Source: Euryarchaeota archaeon UBA433
GTDB lineage: Archaea > Thermoplasmatota > Poseidoniia > Poseidoniales > Poseidoniaceae
Length of the DNA: 51,394 nucleotides
Direction of reading: 5' to 3'
Assembly: GCA_002495535.1 (NCBI GenBank)
Contig: DAFX01000085.1
Location: 1-51,394 of the forward strand
Position numbers and translations under genes: made by a program. The notes under the pieces were generated by a model that searched no databases, was not told the origin of the DNA, and saw nothing but the letters and a program-made list of their open reading frames with translations. Positions 35,811-44,229 of this stretch are shown in pieces; positions within the stretch are counted from its first letter, which is position 1, and each line of letters begins with the position of its first letter.

Positions 35811-36097
35811 GCTTCGTCTCGCTCATGCACCCAAATCAGGTGGTAGCCAAATTGAGTTTTGACGGGAGATGAAACGGTGCCAAGTGGATTGGCCCAAACG
35901 GCTTCTTCGAAAGGGGGAACCATCTGGCCCTTGCGGAACCAACCCAAATCACCGCCTTTCTGACTTGATGGGCAGGTGCTTTTTTTCCGAGCAAATTTCT
36001 GAAAATCCTTCAATTTGACGATTTTATCCTTCATTTGAACTGCTTCAGATTTCGATGCCACAAGAATGTGTGATGCCCAAGCACTAGGTGCGACCAT
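35807..36097 (-). CDS. Parvulin-type peptidyl-prolyl isomerase
   Basis: A 96-residue stand-alone parvulin (PpiC/rotamase) domain that accelerates cis-trans isomerisation of prolyl bonds. Family marks are ASHILVASKSEA at the start, the KKSTCPSSQKGGDLGWFRKGQMVPPFEEAV core (read in parts) and the closing VKTQFGYHLIWV. There is no signal peptide, so it is probably cytoplasmic like archaeal PinA-type parvulins. ATG 36097 is chosen; ATG 36118 would add seven residues. It lies between the M28 peptidase gene and folB, overlapping the latter by 4 bases. Confidence 0.92.
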   Translation of the reverse strand: MVAPSAWASHILVASKSEAVQMKDKIVKLKDFQKFARKKSTCPSSQKGGDLGWFRKGQMVPPFEEAVWANPLGTVSSPVKTQFGYHLIWVHERDEA

Positions 36098-36148
36098 GAG
36101 CCGAGGGCTGGCACACACGCTTTCAAGCCGTCGCTTGTTCTTGGTGGC

Positions 36149-37933
36149 TCAAGCATCAGCGTTGTAAGCCAACATGCGCACGTAAGTGCCGTAGATGGTG
36201 ATTGAGACTCCAAGCGATTCGGCATTGAATCGGTCCATTGTATCGAGGTAGGTATGGTATTCCCAACTGCCACTTCCATAACAGACCACTGCTCTACCTC
36301 TTTTCCCCTCAAGGTCGTAGACAAATGGCCCGTGATCAGAGTTGTATGGCATTCCATCTGGGTCCCCTTGATCGCCATCCAAGAGCGAAAGTCGAATGTC
36401 ATAGCGTTCGGCCATGTCTGGGTTTTCCTTCTCATAGAGGTTTGTGATCCGCTCCATATGCTCGTAATCGCCACGGTTGTTGGTGAAGAGCGAAACGGAG
36501 TTTCCTCGAGCAGTATCAGAGTCAACGTGATTCATATCGAGGTTCACATAGAGGCGTAGGTTTTCCTTCAGGAAGTTCTGATTTGCATTGACGTAGGCCC
36601 GACTGCCGTAGAGCCCCTCCTCTTCGCCCCCCCAGGTGCAGTAGTGAATGGTTCGCTCAGGCGTTCCAGTTTCATTGACAATCATGCTCATTTGGCGTGC
36701 CATTTCCATCACGCTTGCGGTCCCTGACGAATCATCGACGGCTCCTTGAGCGTGATACACAGTATCATGATGGCCGCCGATGATGACGACTTCGGTGGAT
36801 TTTCCTTCAATGATTCCACATGGCACATAGATGGTTTGCTCTTCGTCATTTGTGACATCAATAATCATCTCAAGAACGCCTTGAGGTCCACTTGCGTTGA
36901 AAACTGTCGTCTCGAGGATCTCTCCAGCGTCCTTTGACATCGCAATGAAAGGCAGGTCACTTGGTATGGTTCCACCGTTCGCAGCGGTGACATCATCGAT
37001 CCTGCTGCCTTTGAAAATGGGGACGCAGTCATTACCTTCGATCATTCCACAGTTGTAATCCTTGTTCGCTCGTATAAGTCCAGCAAGATTGTATTCAGCG
37101 GCCTTTGAGAACATCAGGGTGTTCCCAATCTTTGAGCCTCCACTTCGGAGGTAGCCTACAGTACCTCCAGCTGTTTGCCAAAGTGCATCGTCACTGCCAT
37201 TGCCTAAATCAGTCAACTGCACATCCTGCTGGAATGTAAATTCCGAACGACCTGAGAACCCTTGAATCACATAATCCACGCGGTGTTGGAATTCAGTGAT
37301 CACCGATCCAACTGCGAGTGGACCTTCACAAGGACTGTTTCCACCAAAACCTTGCACACAAATCCGAAGGCTTGGTTCAGATTCTACTTTGTGCATTGGG
37401 ACATCAAAGCTGTTCAGTTGTGTTTGTAAGCCCATGCTTGCAAACTCGCTAATGATGTATTGGGCTGCGTTGGCTTCTTCTTGTGTCCCACTCATACGCC
37501 CTTCCCAATCAGGATGGCCAAGGTTAACGAGGTTTTGTGCGAAAGTTTGTGTTTGAACCGGATCAAAATCAATCAGTTGATAGTCATAATCTTCCTCGAA
37601 GCCAAGCCAAGATGGCTGCACGATCAATGCTGCTGAAATCATCAAGAAAGCAAGTCCAATAGCGACGGCCATTCCGTAGTTAATCGGTCCATACAGTGGC
37701 AGTTTCATTCGCATCATGACGCTCATTGGTTCATCAAAAGGGCCCAAATCGTCCTCAAGAGCAAGTGTTGTTGATGCTGAGGAGGATGGTCCTGGAGCCA
37801 ACAATTTTGTTGGTCTGTTGGCTAACAATCGGGCGATGAGGTCCGCTTTCTTACCACCCACAGGGAGGCCCTGTTCACTGAGCAACACCTTCAGTTGGGC
37901 CACAGTGTTTTGAGACAGACTTGCTTCGTCCAT
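36149..37933 (-). CDS. Membrane-anchored M28 peptidase with N-terminal SAP domain
   Basis: A 594-residue chimera. Residues 5-38 form a SAP motif (TVAQLKVLLSEQGLPVGGKK, then ADLIARLL), normally a DNA/RNA-binding helix-extended-helix. A Pro/Ser linker and a membrane helix (86-106) follow. The outside part has a PA-like insert (about 200-350) and an M28 zinc peptidase domain with His388/His389 and Asp400 (HHDT...GAVDDSSG), Glu437/Glu438 (GGEEEGLYG), Asp466 (LDMN) and His560 (YHTYLDTMD). It is probably an aminopeptidase at the cell surface. The SAP domain would face the cytoplasm. It lies between ubiX and ppiC on the same strand. Confidence 0.85.
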   Translation of the reverse strand: MDEASLSQNTVAQLKVLLSEQGLPVGGKKADLIARLLANRPTKLLAPGPSSSASTTLALEDDLGPFDEPMSVMMRMKLPLYGPINYGMAVAIGLAFLMISAALIVQPSWLGFEEDYDYQLIDFDPVQTQTFAQNLVNLGHPDWEGRMSGTQEEANAAQYIISEFASMGLQTQLNSFDVPMHKVESEPSLRICVQGFGGNSPCEGPLAVGSVITEFQHRVDYVIQGFSGRSEFTFQQDVQLTDLGNGSDDALWQTAGGTVGYLRSGGSKIGNTLMFSKAAEYNLAGLIRANKDYNCGMIEGNDCVPIFKGSRIDDVTAANGGTIPSDLPFIAMSKDAGEILETTVFNASGPQGVLEMIIDVTNDEEQTIYVPCGIIEGKSTEVVIIGGHHDTVYHAQGAVDDSSGTASVMEMARQMSMIVNETGTPERTIHYCTWGGEEEGLYGSRAYVNANQNFLKENLRLYVNLDMNHVDSDTARGNSVSLFTNNRGDYEHMERITNLYEKENPDMAERYDIRLSLLDGDQGDPDGMPYNSDHGPFVYDLEGKRGRAVVCYGSGSWEYHTYLDTMDRFNAESLGVSITIYGTYVRMLAYNADA

Positions 37934-37979
37934 GTAAAGGTCTTAGCGATTCTCATTGATGAACTCGGCGGTGCTGTGT

Positions 37980-38552
37980 TCAAGCGATTTCTTCACCAGT
38001 CCAACGGCTACCAACGCTGTGTTCCAGTCCAATGTGGTCAAGGATCCTTGCCACGACAAAGTCCACCATGTCGTCAATTGACTTTGGATGATTATAGAAT
38101 CCCGGGGAGGCAGGAATCACGATGGCGCCCCACTGGGACAATTTGTGCATGTTTTCGAGGTGAATGGTAGCGTAGGGTGCTTCCCGAGGCACAATGATAA
38201 GTTTTCTTCGCTCTTTGAGGGCGACGATAGCTGAGCGAGTCACTAAGTTATCACCGATTCCAGCACCCAGTTTTCCAAGCGTTGTGCCAGAACACGGGCA
38301 GAGCACGACAGCGTCGATGTTTGCAGAACCTGATGCGGATTTGGCTCCAATATTGCCATCATCTTCCAACAGTGCTCCAGTTGCTTGGGCGAGTTCTTCT
38401 TTCGTGGTGTTACACTCGTGCTTGAGCGTGATCTCTCCTGCGTTGGTGACCACAAGTCGCACAGGTACGTCTTTGGAACGGAGGATTTCCACCAGACGCT
38501 TTCCGTAGATGGCACCGGAGGCACCAGATATACCAACGACAATTTCGCCCAT
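37980..38552 (-). CDS. ubiX: Flavin prenyltransferase UbiX
   Basis: Makes prenylated FMN, the cofactor of UbiD-type decarboxylases. The 190-residue protein opens VVGISGASGAIYGKRL, has VVLCPCSGTTLGKLGAGIGDNL near 85-106 and LIIVPREAPYATIHLENM near 118-135, all standard UbiX/Pad1 signatures. No ubiD gene is in the window. A TATA-like CATAAAAGG 21-29 bases upstream of the ATG suggests a leaderless mRNA and therefore its own promoter within the minus-strand run. Confidence 0.93.
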   Translation of the reverse strand: MGEIVVGISGASGAIYGKRLVEILRSKDVPVRLVVTNAGEITLKHECNTTKEELAQATGALLEDDGNIGAKSASGSANIDAVVLCPCSGTTLGKLGAGIGDNLVTRSAIVALKERRKLIIVPREAPYATIHLENMHKLSQWGAIVIPASPGFYNHPKSIDDMVDFVVARILDHIGLEHSVGSRWTGEEIA

Positions 38553-38572
38553 GATTGCTGCTCGAGGTTCTG

Positions 38573-38581
38573 CCTTTTATG
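38573..38581 (-). promoter_or_regulatory. TATA box for ubiX
   Basis: Read on the minus strand, CATAAAAGG is centred 25 bases before the ubiX ATG at 38552, with no ribosome-binding site between. This is the spacing of a leaderless archaeal promoter. Confidence 0.55.
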
Positions 38582-38634
38582 CACTTGTTTAGCAGGGGCA
38601 CCATTCTTGTGGTTAAATTTGGCTATAGAAAGGT

Positions 38635-39267
38635 TTACTCAGGTGACCTACTTACATTTACTTCCATAGTTTCAAGCAAGGCTTGAATCACCTCTTGCCG
38701 TTCGATGGCATGGCCCAATCTGTTCAGGCAGGTGGTTGTTTCAGCGTTGAGGCCACATCCTGCCAAGCCCTCCACTCGGCCTTGTGGTGTGTCGATGTTG
38801 ATGGTGAAACCATGACGCGACGTCCAGCGCAAAAAGGAGAGGCCAATGCTTGAGATTTTGTACCCCTTAACCCAAACTCCTTGCATTCTTGAGTCCCTTT
38901 GAGAATGGATTCCGCATTTTTTCAATGCTGCTATGATCCATGCTTCAATGAGTTCGATGATGGTCGCTACAGAATTTTCCCCTTCAAGATTCCACTTGAA
39001 GATTGGATAGGCCACGATTTGCCCCGGACCGTGCCAGGTCAACCCTCCACCTCGGTCGACGGGTTGGTTTGCATACCCTTCGGGAGGTGCGATACCATCG
39101 TTTCGTGCACGTGGCCCTACGGTGACGATTTCTGGATGTTCGAGGAGAAGGAGCGTATCCACGATCTGATCGTTCATCCGTTTTTGTTGTAATTCCTTCA
39201 TCATGTCGAGGCACTGTTGGTAGTCGATCACTCCGAGATGAATCACCTCGACTCGACGCTCGACCAT
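38635..39267 (-). CDS. lipB: Octanoyl-(lipoyl)-transferase LipB
   Basis: Transfers octanoate from acyl carrier protein to lipoyl domains, the first step of lipoate cofactor synthesis. The 210-residue protein has DRGGGLTWHGPGQIVAYP near 72-89, GVWVKGYKISSIGLS (with the catalytic Lys), HGFTINID, and AGCGLN (with the catalytic Cys). This is the bacterial/mitochondrial-type enzyme, not the LplA-type ligase used by several archaea. It fits with the lipoyl-dependent E2 at 49677-50969. LipA (lipoyl synthase) was not seen. It precedes ubiX on the minus strand. Confidence 0.93.
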   Translation of the reverse strand: MVERRVEVIHLGVIDYQQCLDMMKELQQKRMNDQIVDTLLLLEHPEIVTVGPRARNDGIAPPEGYANQPVDRGGGLTWHGPGQIVAYPIFKWNLEGENSVATIIELIEAWIIAALKKCGIHSQRDSRMQGVWVKGYKISSIGLSFLRWTSRHGFTINIDTPQGRVEGLAGCGLNAETTTCLNRLGHAIERQEVIQALLETMEVNVSRSPE

Positions 39268-39348
39268 GCTTCTGCGTGGGTGAACCCCTCAATGAAGTTT
39301 TGAGCGTAACATCCACAGATGAAGATGAGGCCATGGGGGTGGCATGGT

Positions 39349-39801
39349 TCAAAATTTGCCCGTAGAGCCGAAACCACCTTCGCCTCGTGATGTTGTCCCA
39401 AGAGATTCAACGGAAGTTTCCACCATTGTGACTTTTGGAACAGGAGCAAAGAGCATTTGTGCAACACGTTCCCCTTTGGCTACGGTAAAGGAATCCCCTT
39501 CTCCGATCCATGTTGCAAGGACCATGAGTTCACCGCGGTAATCCGAATCAATCGTGCCAAGGCCGTTTGGCATGATCATGCCTTTCTTTCCGAGCGAGGA
39601 GCGGCATCGAATTTGACCTTCCCAGCCTTCAGGGATGGCGGTGGCGAGTCCAGTTCGAATGAGCGAACTTTGGTGGCGCTTAACCACCGTTTCCTCAAGC
39701 GCATAAAGATCCCAGCCTGCAGCCTGTGCAGATCCCTGAGTTGGCATGCTCGCTTCGGGATGTAATTTTGCAAATTCGACGGTCAAATCAACTCGACTCA
39801 T
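39349..39801 (-). CDS. dut: dUTP diphosphatase
   Basis: Hydrolyses dUTP to dUMP and keeps uracil out of DNA. The 150-residue trimeric-type enzyme shows all five motifs: AGWDLYA, PEGWEGQIRCRSSLGKKG, NGLGTIDSDYRGE, the GERVAQMLFAPV strand, and the C-terminal P-loop-like RGEGGFGSTGKF. ATG 39801 is chosen; an upstream in-frame start at 39843 adds a non-conserved stretch. It is the first gene of a minus-strand run toward lipB and is divergent from a small membrane protein gene. Confidence 0.95.
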   Translation of the reverse strand: MSRVDLTVEFAKLHPEASMPTQGSAQAAGWDLYALEETVVKRHQSSLIRTGLATAIPEGWEGQIRCRSSLGKKGMIMPNGLGTIDSDYRGELMVLATWIGEGDSFTVAKGERVAQMLFAPVPKVTMVETSVESLGTTSRGEGGFGSTGKF

Positions 39802-39895
39802 GGCTTTCTGTTGTACGGTACGGCTCTTGACGGTTGTGCACACCTTCTCTCACCCATGGCACAGGGTTTTCAACCCGAAACATCACCCTCCAATC

Positions 39896-40153
39896 ATGGC
39901 GGATGGAGTGGAAGGGGCACCCGGCTTCTTCTCCCGTATACGCCATCATCCTATGTTGAAATCTTTTCTTTTTTACTCGCTGTTTAGAGCGATTTACGGC
40001 CCGTTTATTTTGCTCGCAACGTGGCTGCTTGCGACTGAATCTGAGGCGCCAATTTGGGTTTCAGTGTTGTTTTTAGTTTGCTCTATGGTATTTTCCCGAA
40101 TGTTGTTTCGAGTCATTAAGAAAAGAAAAGGCCAACCGGATGTCGACGACTAA
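39896..40153 (+). CDS. Small two-helix membrane protein, unknown
   Basis: An 85-residue protein with a hydrophilic start, two membrane helices (about 22-45 and 50-68) and a basic, Lys/Arg-rich C-terminal tail ending in acidic residues. I do not recognise a family. The ATG at 39896 is chosen because the upstream part of the frame overlaps dut on the other strand and is not protein-like. The stop overlaps the convergent pseudouridine synthase stop by 4 bases. Confidence 0.5.
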   Translation: MADGVEGAPGFFSRIRHHPMLKSFLFYSLFRAIYGPFILLATWLLATESEAPIWVSVLFLVCSMVFSRMLFRVIKKRKGQPDVDD

Positions 40154-40920
40154 ATGCTCGGTTGGTATATGAGGTCGACTATATCTCTTCGACGAACCTC
40201 GATAAATTCGCCTGGTGCGAGGTCGAAATCAGAAAGGGCCATGTTCTCAGTTGAAGATCTGTGCAGCGCTGTGACCTGGTTGCCTAGAGCGCCAAACATC
40301 CGCCGAATCTGGCGTTTTTTCCCCTCGCCAATTGTGAGAAAGGCAACACGTTCCTCCTCCAATTCAATCTCCGCTGGTTTCGTCCAGTAATCTTCGCTGG
40401 CATCGCCGTCATTGATGACGATCCGAACACCGTTTTGGATCTGCTCCAGATGGTGCTCTGAAATCCGTTCTTTAGTTTCAACACGGTATGTTTTGCGAAC
40501 GGTGTGGTCTGGAGAGGTGATTCGATGCACCATTTTGCCATCGGTTGTGACAAGGAGGAACCCAGTTGTGTTCTCGTCAAGCCTACCTACCGTCACTAAG
40601 CGCTCGTATGTTGTTTCATCCACGTTGTCTCTAAACACTTCGTAAACGGATGTTTTCTCTAACGCTCGTTCTTGTGTGTTGAGTCGGGAGCAGATGCAAC
40701 CTGCAGGCTTGTAAAGCAAGAAATGAACTTCCTCATCATGAAGTTCCAAAACCTTGCCTTTGTAGGTCACTTCCTTGGTGTTGACGTTGAATTGAAATGT
40801 CATGTTTTTGACCACAGAGCCATTCACCGTGATCTCGCCATCCCAAATCGCTTGCTTGGCGTCTGCCTTCGAGGCGAATGCGCCGGTCTTGGAAAGGAAT
40901 TGATGCAAGCGCAGTTTCAT
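40150..40920 (-). CDS. RsuA/RluB-family pseudouridine synthase
   Basis: A 256-residue enzyme that isomerises a specific uridine in rRNA. An N-terminal S4 RNA-binding domain (residues 3-60) is followed by the catalytic domain with Asp115 in GRLDENTTGFLLVTTDG and the later GKKRQIRRMFGALG motif. This family is typical of bacteria, where it modifies 16S or 23S rRNA; archaea usually rely on Cbf5 and Pus enzymes, so horizontal gain is likely. The target cannot be told. The TGAGGGG ribosome-binding site precedes the ATG at 40920. Confidence 0.88.
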   Translation of the reverse strand: MKLRLHQFLSKTGAFASKADAKQAIWDGEITVNGSVVKNMTFQFNVNTKEVTYKGKVLELHDEEVHFLLYKPAGCICSRLNTQERALEKTSVYEVFRDNVDETTYERLVTVGRLDENTTGFLLVTTDGKMVHRITSPDHTVRKTYRVETKERISEHHLEQIQNGVRIVINDGDASEDYWTKPAEIELEEERVAFLTIGEGKKRQIRRMFGALGNQVTALHRSSTENMALSDFDLAPGEFIEVRRRDIVDLIYQPSI

Positions 40921-40979
40921 CGTTCCCCTCAGGATGTGCTGAAGGCTGTGCTTCTTAGCCGTTGCCGGTGGTGAACCCC

Positions 40980-43709
40980 TCAGGGTTGCCTCTCAAAGCC
41001 GAACGCTTCTGACGGTGGTGCGATATCGGGGCGTGAAATCGATTCACTTGAAGGCTCCATTTGGGCGTTAGTGATGCTTTCGTAGTCCGTCCATTTCTCT
41101 TGCTCCAATGCATTAGTTCTCTTCTTCCATACTGCAACTGCGCCGAACAAAACTGCGCCGAGCACGACCATTCTCAGGAGAACATCGAACCATGAATCAA
41201 GGCCAGCGCTGTTGGGAAATGCATCCTGGGCATCGGCCACGCCGTCTTGATCGGAGTCATACTTTCCTTTGGCATCGAAGGGAAACGCGTCTGCGTTGTC
41301 GCCTAACCCGTCGCCATCACTGTCCAACCATTCATAGGCGCTTAAGGGAAAAGCGTCTGCATTGTCACCAACGCCATCAAAGTCTTGGTCGCTGCATTCG
41401 GCTGCATCATCAGGCCACACATCGGCATTGTCGCCGCAGCCATCACCGTCTCGATCGCTCCACTCTGTCGGGTCATTAGGGAATGCATCGCTGTTGTCAC
41501 CCACGGTGTCCATATCGGTGTCGTTCCATTCTGATGAATCCGAAGGAAATACGTCGTTGTTGTCGCCATAGCTGTCATTGTCTCGATCTTGCCAATCGCT
41601 TGCATCCTCTGGAAAGAGGTCAATGTTGTCTCCATACCCATCACCGTCAGTGTCGTTCCATTCCGAGGCGTTTTCAGGAAAGGCATCGAGTGTGTCTGCA
41701 ACACCGTCACCATCGAGGTCGGGGCAACCCAATGGTACGATTGAAGTGCCATACTCGAGGAAGCAAGCGTCGCTGTTATCGCCTACTCCATCTTGATCTT
41801 GGTCCGCCCACTCGCTTTCATCTCTTGGGAATGCGTCTTCATTGTCGCCGTACCCATCTTCATCTGTATCGGTGCATTCTGTGGGATCGTTAGGAAAGAC
41901 GTCTCGATTATCTCCACAGCCATCTCCATCACTGTCCGATGATTCGTTCGGGTCCATAGGGAATGCGTCATGTCCATCGATGACCCCGTCGTTATCGGAA
42001 TCGCGAACCCTTGGATTGGTTCCCGCTTCCTGTTCCTGCTGATTGCTAAAATCGTCATTATCAATGTCAGGGTCCTCCGCATCATTGCATCCATCTTGAT
42101 CTAAATCGAAGCTGTGTGAGCCAATCGAACCGAGAGGGCACGCGTCATCGGCATCGAGCACGCCATCGTTGTCATCATCAACATCGACTTCATCGGTGCA
42201 TCCATCTGAGTCGTGATCGTTGAGGCCTTCACTGAAAGGGCAAGGGTCGAGAGCATCGTTGAGTCCATCGTCATCAGAGTCCCTTTGTTCATCAGCACAC
42301 CCATTCTCGTCGACAGGGGCTTCAGGTGCTGTTGAAGGGCATTCGTCGATTCCATTCGCCACCCCGTCCCCATCGTTGTCCCTTTGGCTCCAATCGCATC
42401 CATTGAGGTCCCTCGTGGTCAAATCATCGGTCCAATCGCACGCATCATAGATGTCGAGGATGCCATCACCGTCCATGTCTTTTTGTCCGATTTCTTCGAT
42501 CGCAAACTGTCCGATGAATCGATGCATCACTCGAGTCGGGTGCGCTTTGTCAAAAAACAGGTATTCATCGACGTTAGGTGCGACGGAATCGCCACTGCTG
42601 CAGATGGGAAGCGGAAGCAGTGAGATGCCTCCACTGCAGGCAGCGTCTTGGGTATTGGTGAGGCCAAGCGCTTCTTTGTTAAGCAAGATGTCATTGAAAA
42701 TACTCCACGCATCAATGCTGTGAATGGTGATGCCCAATTCTGCAGTGAGGTTCGCAGTCAAGGACTGCAGTTTCTGATTGTACCTTATGACTTCTTGTCC
42801 GATCACGGTTTGTTGAGCTTGTGAGCGACTCAGCACCTCGGGTGTGCTTTCGAGTGGTGGAAGGTTTGGAATAATGAATTCTGTGGCGCCAGCACCGTTC
42901 AGTTGGCGGATATGGCTCTCCATGTTGGTGGCGATTGTGTCTGCGTTCGCCGTGCCATAGAGGAAATCATTTCCACCCGCCCATAGAGATACCACTTCAT
43001 TGCTTGGGATGGTGCTTTGCACGTTGGCCAAATAATTGTTGATCTGAGTGCCAACATTTGGCAGCAGAAGGTAGGAGTAGCCGCTTCCAGTTTGTGACCC
43101 GCCAAAGGCGCGGTTGTCACCACTGTTGAGGCCCGAACCAACGCTCGTTTGTACTCCGTATGCTTCGCTCAAATATTCAATCCAAACTTGACCGTTTGAG
43201 AAACGCCCTTGCCAATAAGGCGGTACGTCAGGAACGTTCAGAATCGAATTCTTTGCGTTCCCCATGTCGCTCAATGAATCGCCAAAGGCCAAAATATTGC
43301 CAACTTGGTCCATGAGTGTATTATGGAACACTGCGAATGCGTGCGCGTCTTGTGCCAGGGTTGAATTTTGATAGTTTTTCAGGGTGAATGTGAACCTGTA
43401 AAACGTATCGCCGGAGTAAAATTTGCTCAAGGGGATCACGATTTCAGTCACGGTCCCAGTGGCCTGAAATTGGTCGCTTCCGTTTTGCAGCAAGAGCCCG
43501 TCTTCTCCTCGCAGTTGCCATTCAAAGTTCAGCGTGTTTCCAAATGGTGCATTTGAAACCGATGCCACGATTTCAACAGTTTGGTTCGATAACCATTCTT
43601 GGGTGCTTGTTGACAACTCAAGACTTGTTGCCCGCCCAGAGGTCGCTTGCACACCGCTCATGCCCTGCAAAATCAGAAGCAACAAGACGCCGATGACCTT
43701 TGCTCGCAC
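40980..43709 (-). CDS. Surface SGNH esterase with thrombospondin type 3 repeats
   Basis: A 909-residue exported protein. A signal peptide (1-22) and a beta-rich domain (25-130) precede an SGNH/GDSL esterase domain: nucleophile Ser145 in FGDSLSDMG, oxyanion residues in RAFGGS (about 200-205) and GGND (245-248), and the Asp387/His390 dyad in FDKAHPT. Residues 415-835 are about 20 thrombospondin-3-like calcium-binding repeats of the DxDxDGxGDNxDxFP type. A membrane helix (842-861) and a charged tail anchor it. It is probably a cell-surface lipase or esterase on a Ca-stiffened stalk. The start is GTG 43709, with a TATA-like box 27 bases upstream. Confidence 0.9.
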   Translation of the reverse strand: MRAKVIGVLLLLILQGMSGVQATSGRATSLELSTSTQEWLSNQTVEIVASVSNAPFGNTLNFEWQLRGEDGLLLQNGSDQFQATGTVTEIVIPLSKFYSGDTFYRFTFTLKNYQNSTLAQDAHAFAVFHNTLMDQVGNILAFGDSLSDMGNAKNSILNVPDVPPYWQGRFSNGQVWIEYLSEAYGVQTSVGSGLNSGDNRAFGGSQTGSGYSYLLLPNVGTQINNYLANVQSTIPSNEVVSLWAGGNDFLYGTANADTIATNMESHIRQLNGAGATEFIIPNLPPLESTPEVLSRSQAQQTVIGQEVIRYNQKLQSLTANLTAELGITIHSIDAWSIFNDILLNKEALGLTNTQDAACSGGISLLPLPICSSGDSVAPNVDEYLFFDKAHPTRVMHRFIGQFAIEEIGQKDMDGDGILDIYDACDWTDDLTTRDLNGCDWSQRDNDGDGVANGIDECPSTAPEAPVDENGCADEQRDSDDDGLNDALDPCPFSEGLNDHDSDGCTDEVDVDDDNDGVLDADDACPLGSIGSHSFDLDQDGCNDAEDPDIDNDDFSNQQEQEAGTNPRVRDSDNDGVIDGHDAFPMDPNESSDSDGDGCGDNRDVFPNDPTECTDTDEDGYGDNEDAFPRDESEWADQDQDGVGDNSDACFLEYGTSIVPLGCPDLDGDGVADTLDAFPENASEWNDTDGDGYGDNIDLFPEDASDWQDRDNDSYGDNNDVFPSDSSEWNDTDMDTVGDNSDAFPNDPTEWSDRDGDGCGDNADVWPDDAAECSDQDFDGVGDNADAFPLSAYEWLDSDGDGLGDNADAFPFDAKGKYDSDQDGVADAQDAFPNSAGLDSWFDVLLRMVVLGAVLFGAVAVWKKRTNALEQEKWTDYESITNAQMEPSSESISRPDIAPPSEAFGFERQP
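41205..42467 (-). repeat. Coding repeats for thrombospondin type 3 units
   Basis: Degenerate tandem repeats inside the SGNH protein gene, one per Ca-binding unit of roughly 20-25 residues. They encode Asp-rich D-x-D-x-D-G loops that often end in DAFP or DVFP. The DNA copies differ, so the array looks old and under protein-level selection and not like a recent expansion. Confidence 0.85.
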
Positions 43710-43733
43710 GCCCTAGCCTAGCCTCTGCCAGTT

Positions 43734-43739
43734 GTTATG
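43734..43739 (-). promoter_or_regulatory. Possible TATA box for the SGNH protein gene
   Basis: On the minus strand CATAAC lies about 27 bases before the GTG at 43709. Spacing fits a leaderless promoter, but the match is partial. Confidence 0.35.
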
Positions 43740-43847
43740 GCTTCTTCCTCAGAGAGGCATCCCGGAATTCCAAGTGCGTGCAGAAGACACTCGTATCACG
43801 ACCATCGAGCAGTTGATTTCTTAGGCCCAATCTCCCTCTCATTCTCT

Positions 43848-44159
43848 ATGACTGCAGAAGTGATGCGCGTGCAAACAACCCTCCCGAGTGATTGGATTGA
43901 AGCCTTCGTTGGCGAATTCAAACTCAACCTCTTGGATGCTGGAGCCTCCTGTGTTGAGCACGAGGCGATTCAATCGATGTACAAGTGGGAAGGAAAAGTG
44001 CAATCCGAGCGAGAATGGCGGATCGTTACGACAACAAATGCCCTGCATCTTGAAGCTGTGATTGAAGCAATAGTGGAACATCACCCCTATGAAGTGCCTC
44101 AACTTCTCACCTGGCCAGTCACCGCACATTCCAGCTATGCTCAATGGATTCATTCCTGA
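43848..44159 (+). CDS. CutA-like divalent-ion tolerance protein
   Basis: A 103-residue CutA1-type trimeric protein. It shows the family pattern of an early Q-T-T-L-P strand, the conserved Cys in GASCVEHEAI, SMYKWEGKVQSEREW at about 45-59, and HHPYEVPQLL near the end followed by SYAQWI. CutA binds divalent metals and is linked to copper tolerance in bacteria, but its true role is unclear. ATG 43848 or ATG 43863 is the start; the in-frame ATG at 43737 adds an unlikely His/Arg-rich leader. It lies upstream of the nrd leader but has its own spacing of 265 bases from nrdB. Confidence 0.82.
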   Translation: MTAEVMRVQTTLPSDWIEAFVGEFKLNLLDAGASCVEHEAIQSMYKWEGKVQSEREWRIVTTTNALHLEAVIEAIVEHHPYEVPQLLTWPVTAHSSYAQWIHS

Positions 44160-44210
44160 AGGTGGAGAATTGAATCGGGTTGTGAAATTTTTTTGTCTTT
44201 CGAGGGGAAA

Positions 44211-44229
44211 CGCACCTTGCTAAGGTGTG
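44211..44229 (+). other. Short perfect hairpin in the nrd upstream region
   Basis: CGCACCTT (44211-44218) pairs with AAGGTGTG (44222-44229) around a 3-base loop, with one G-T wobble. There is no T tract after it. It could be a protein-binding site or a weak terminator for cutA. The 10-base direct repeat TGTGAAATTT occurs at 44181-44190 and again at 44226-44235. Confidence 0.35.

Noticed and set aside
41192..41893. Plus-strand frames rich in His, Arg and Ser over the surface-protein gene
   Set aside because: They mirror the Asp-rich repeat codons on the other strand and have no independent start signals.
41205..42467. Possible CRISPR-like or satellite array
   Set aside because: The repeats are degenerate, keep the reading frame, and encode calcium-binding units; there are no identical repeats with unique spacers.
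43737..43847. Longer N-terminus for CutA
   Set aside because: The added residues are His/Arg-rich and overlap the promoter region of the minus-strand surface-protein gene.
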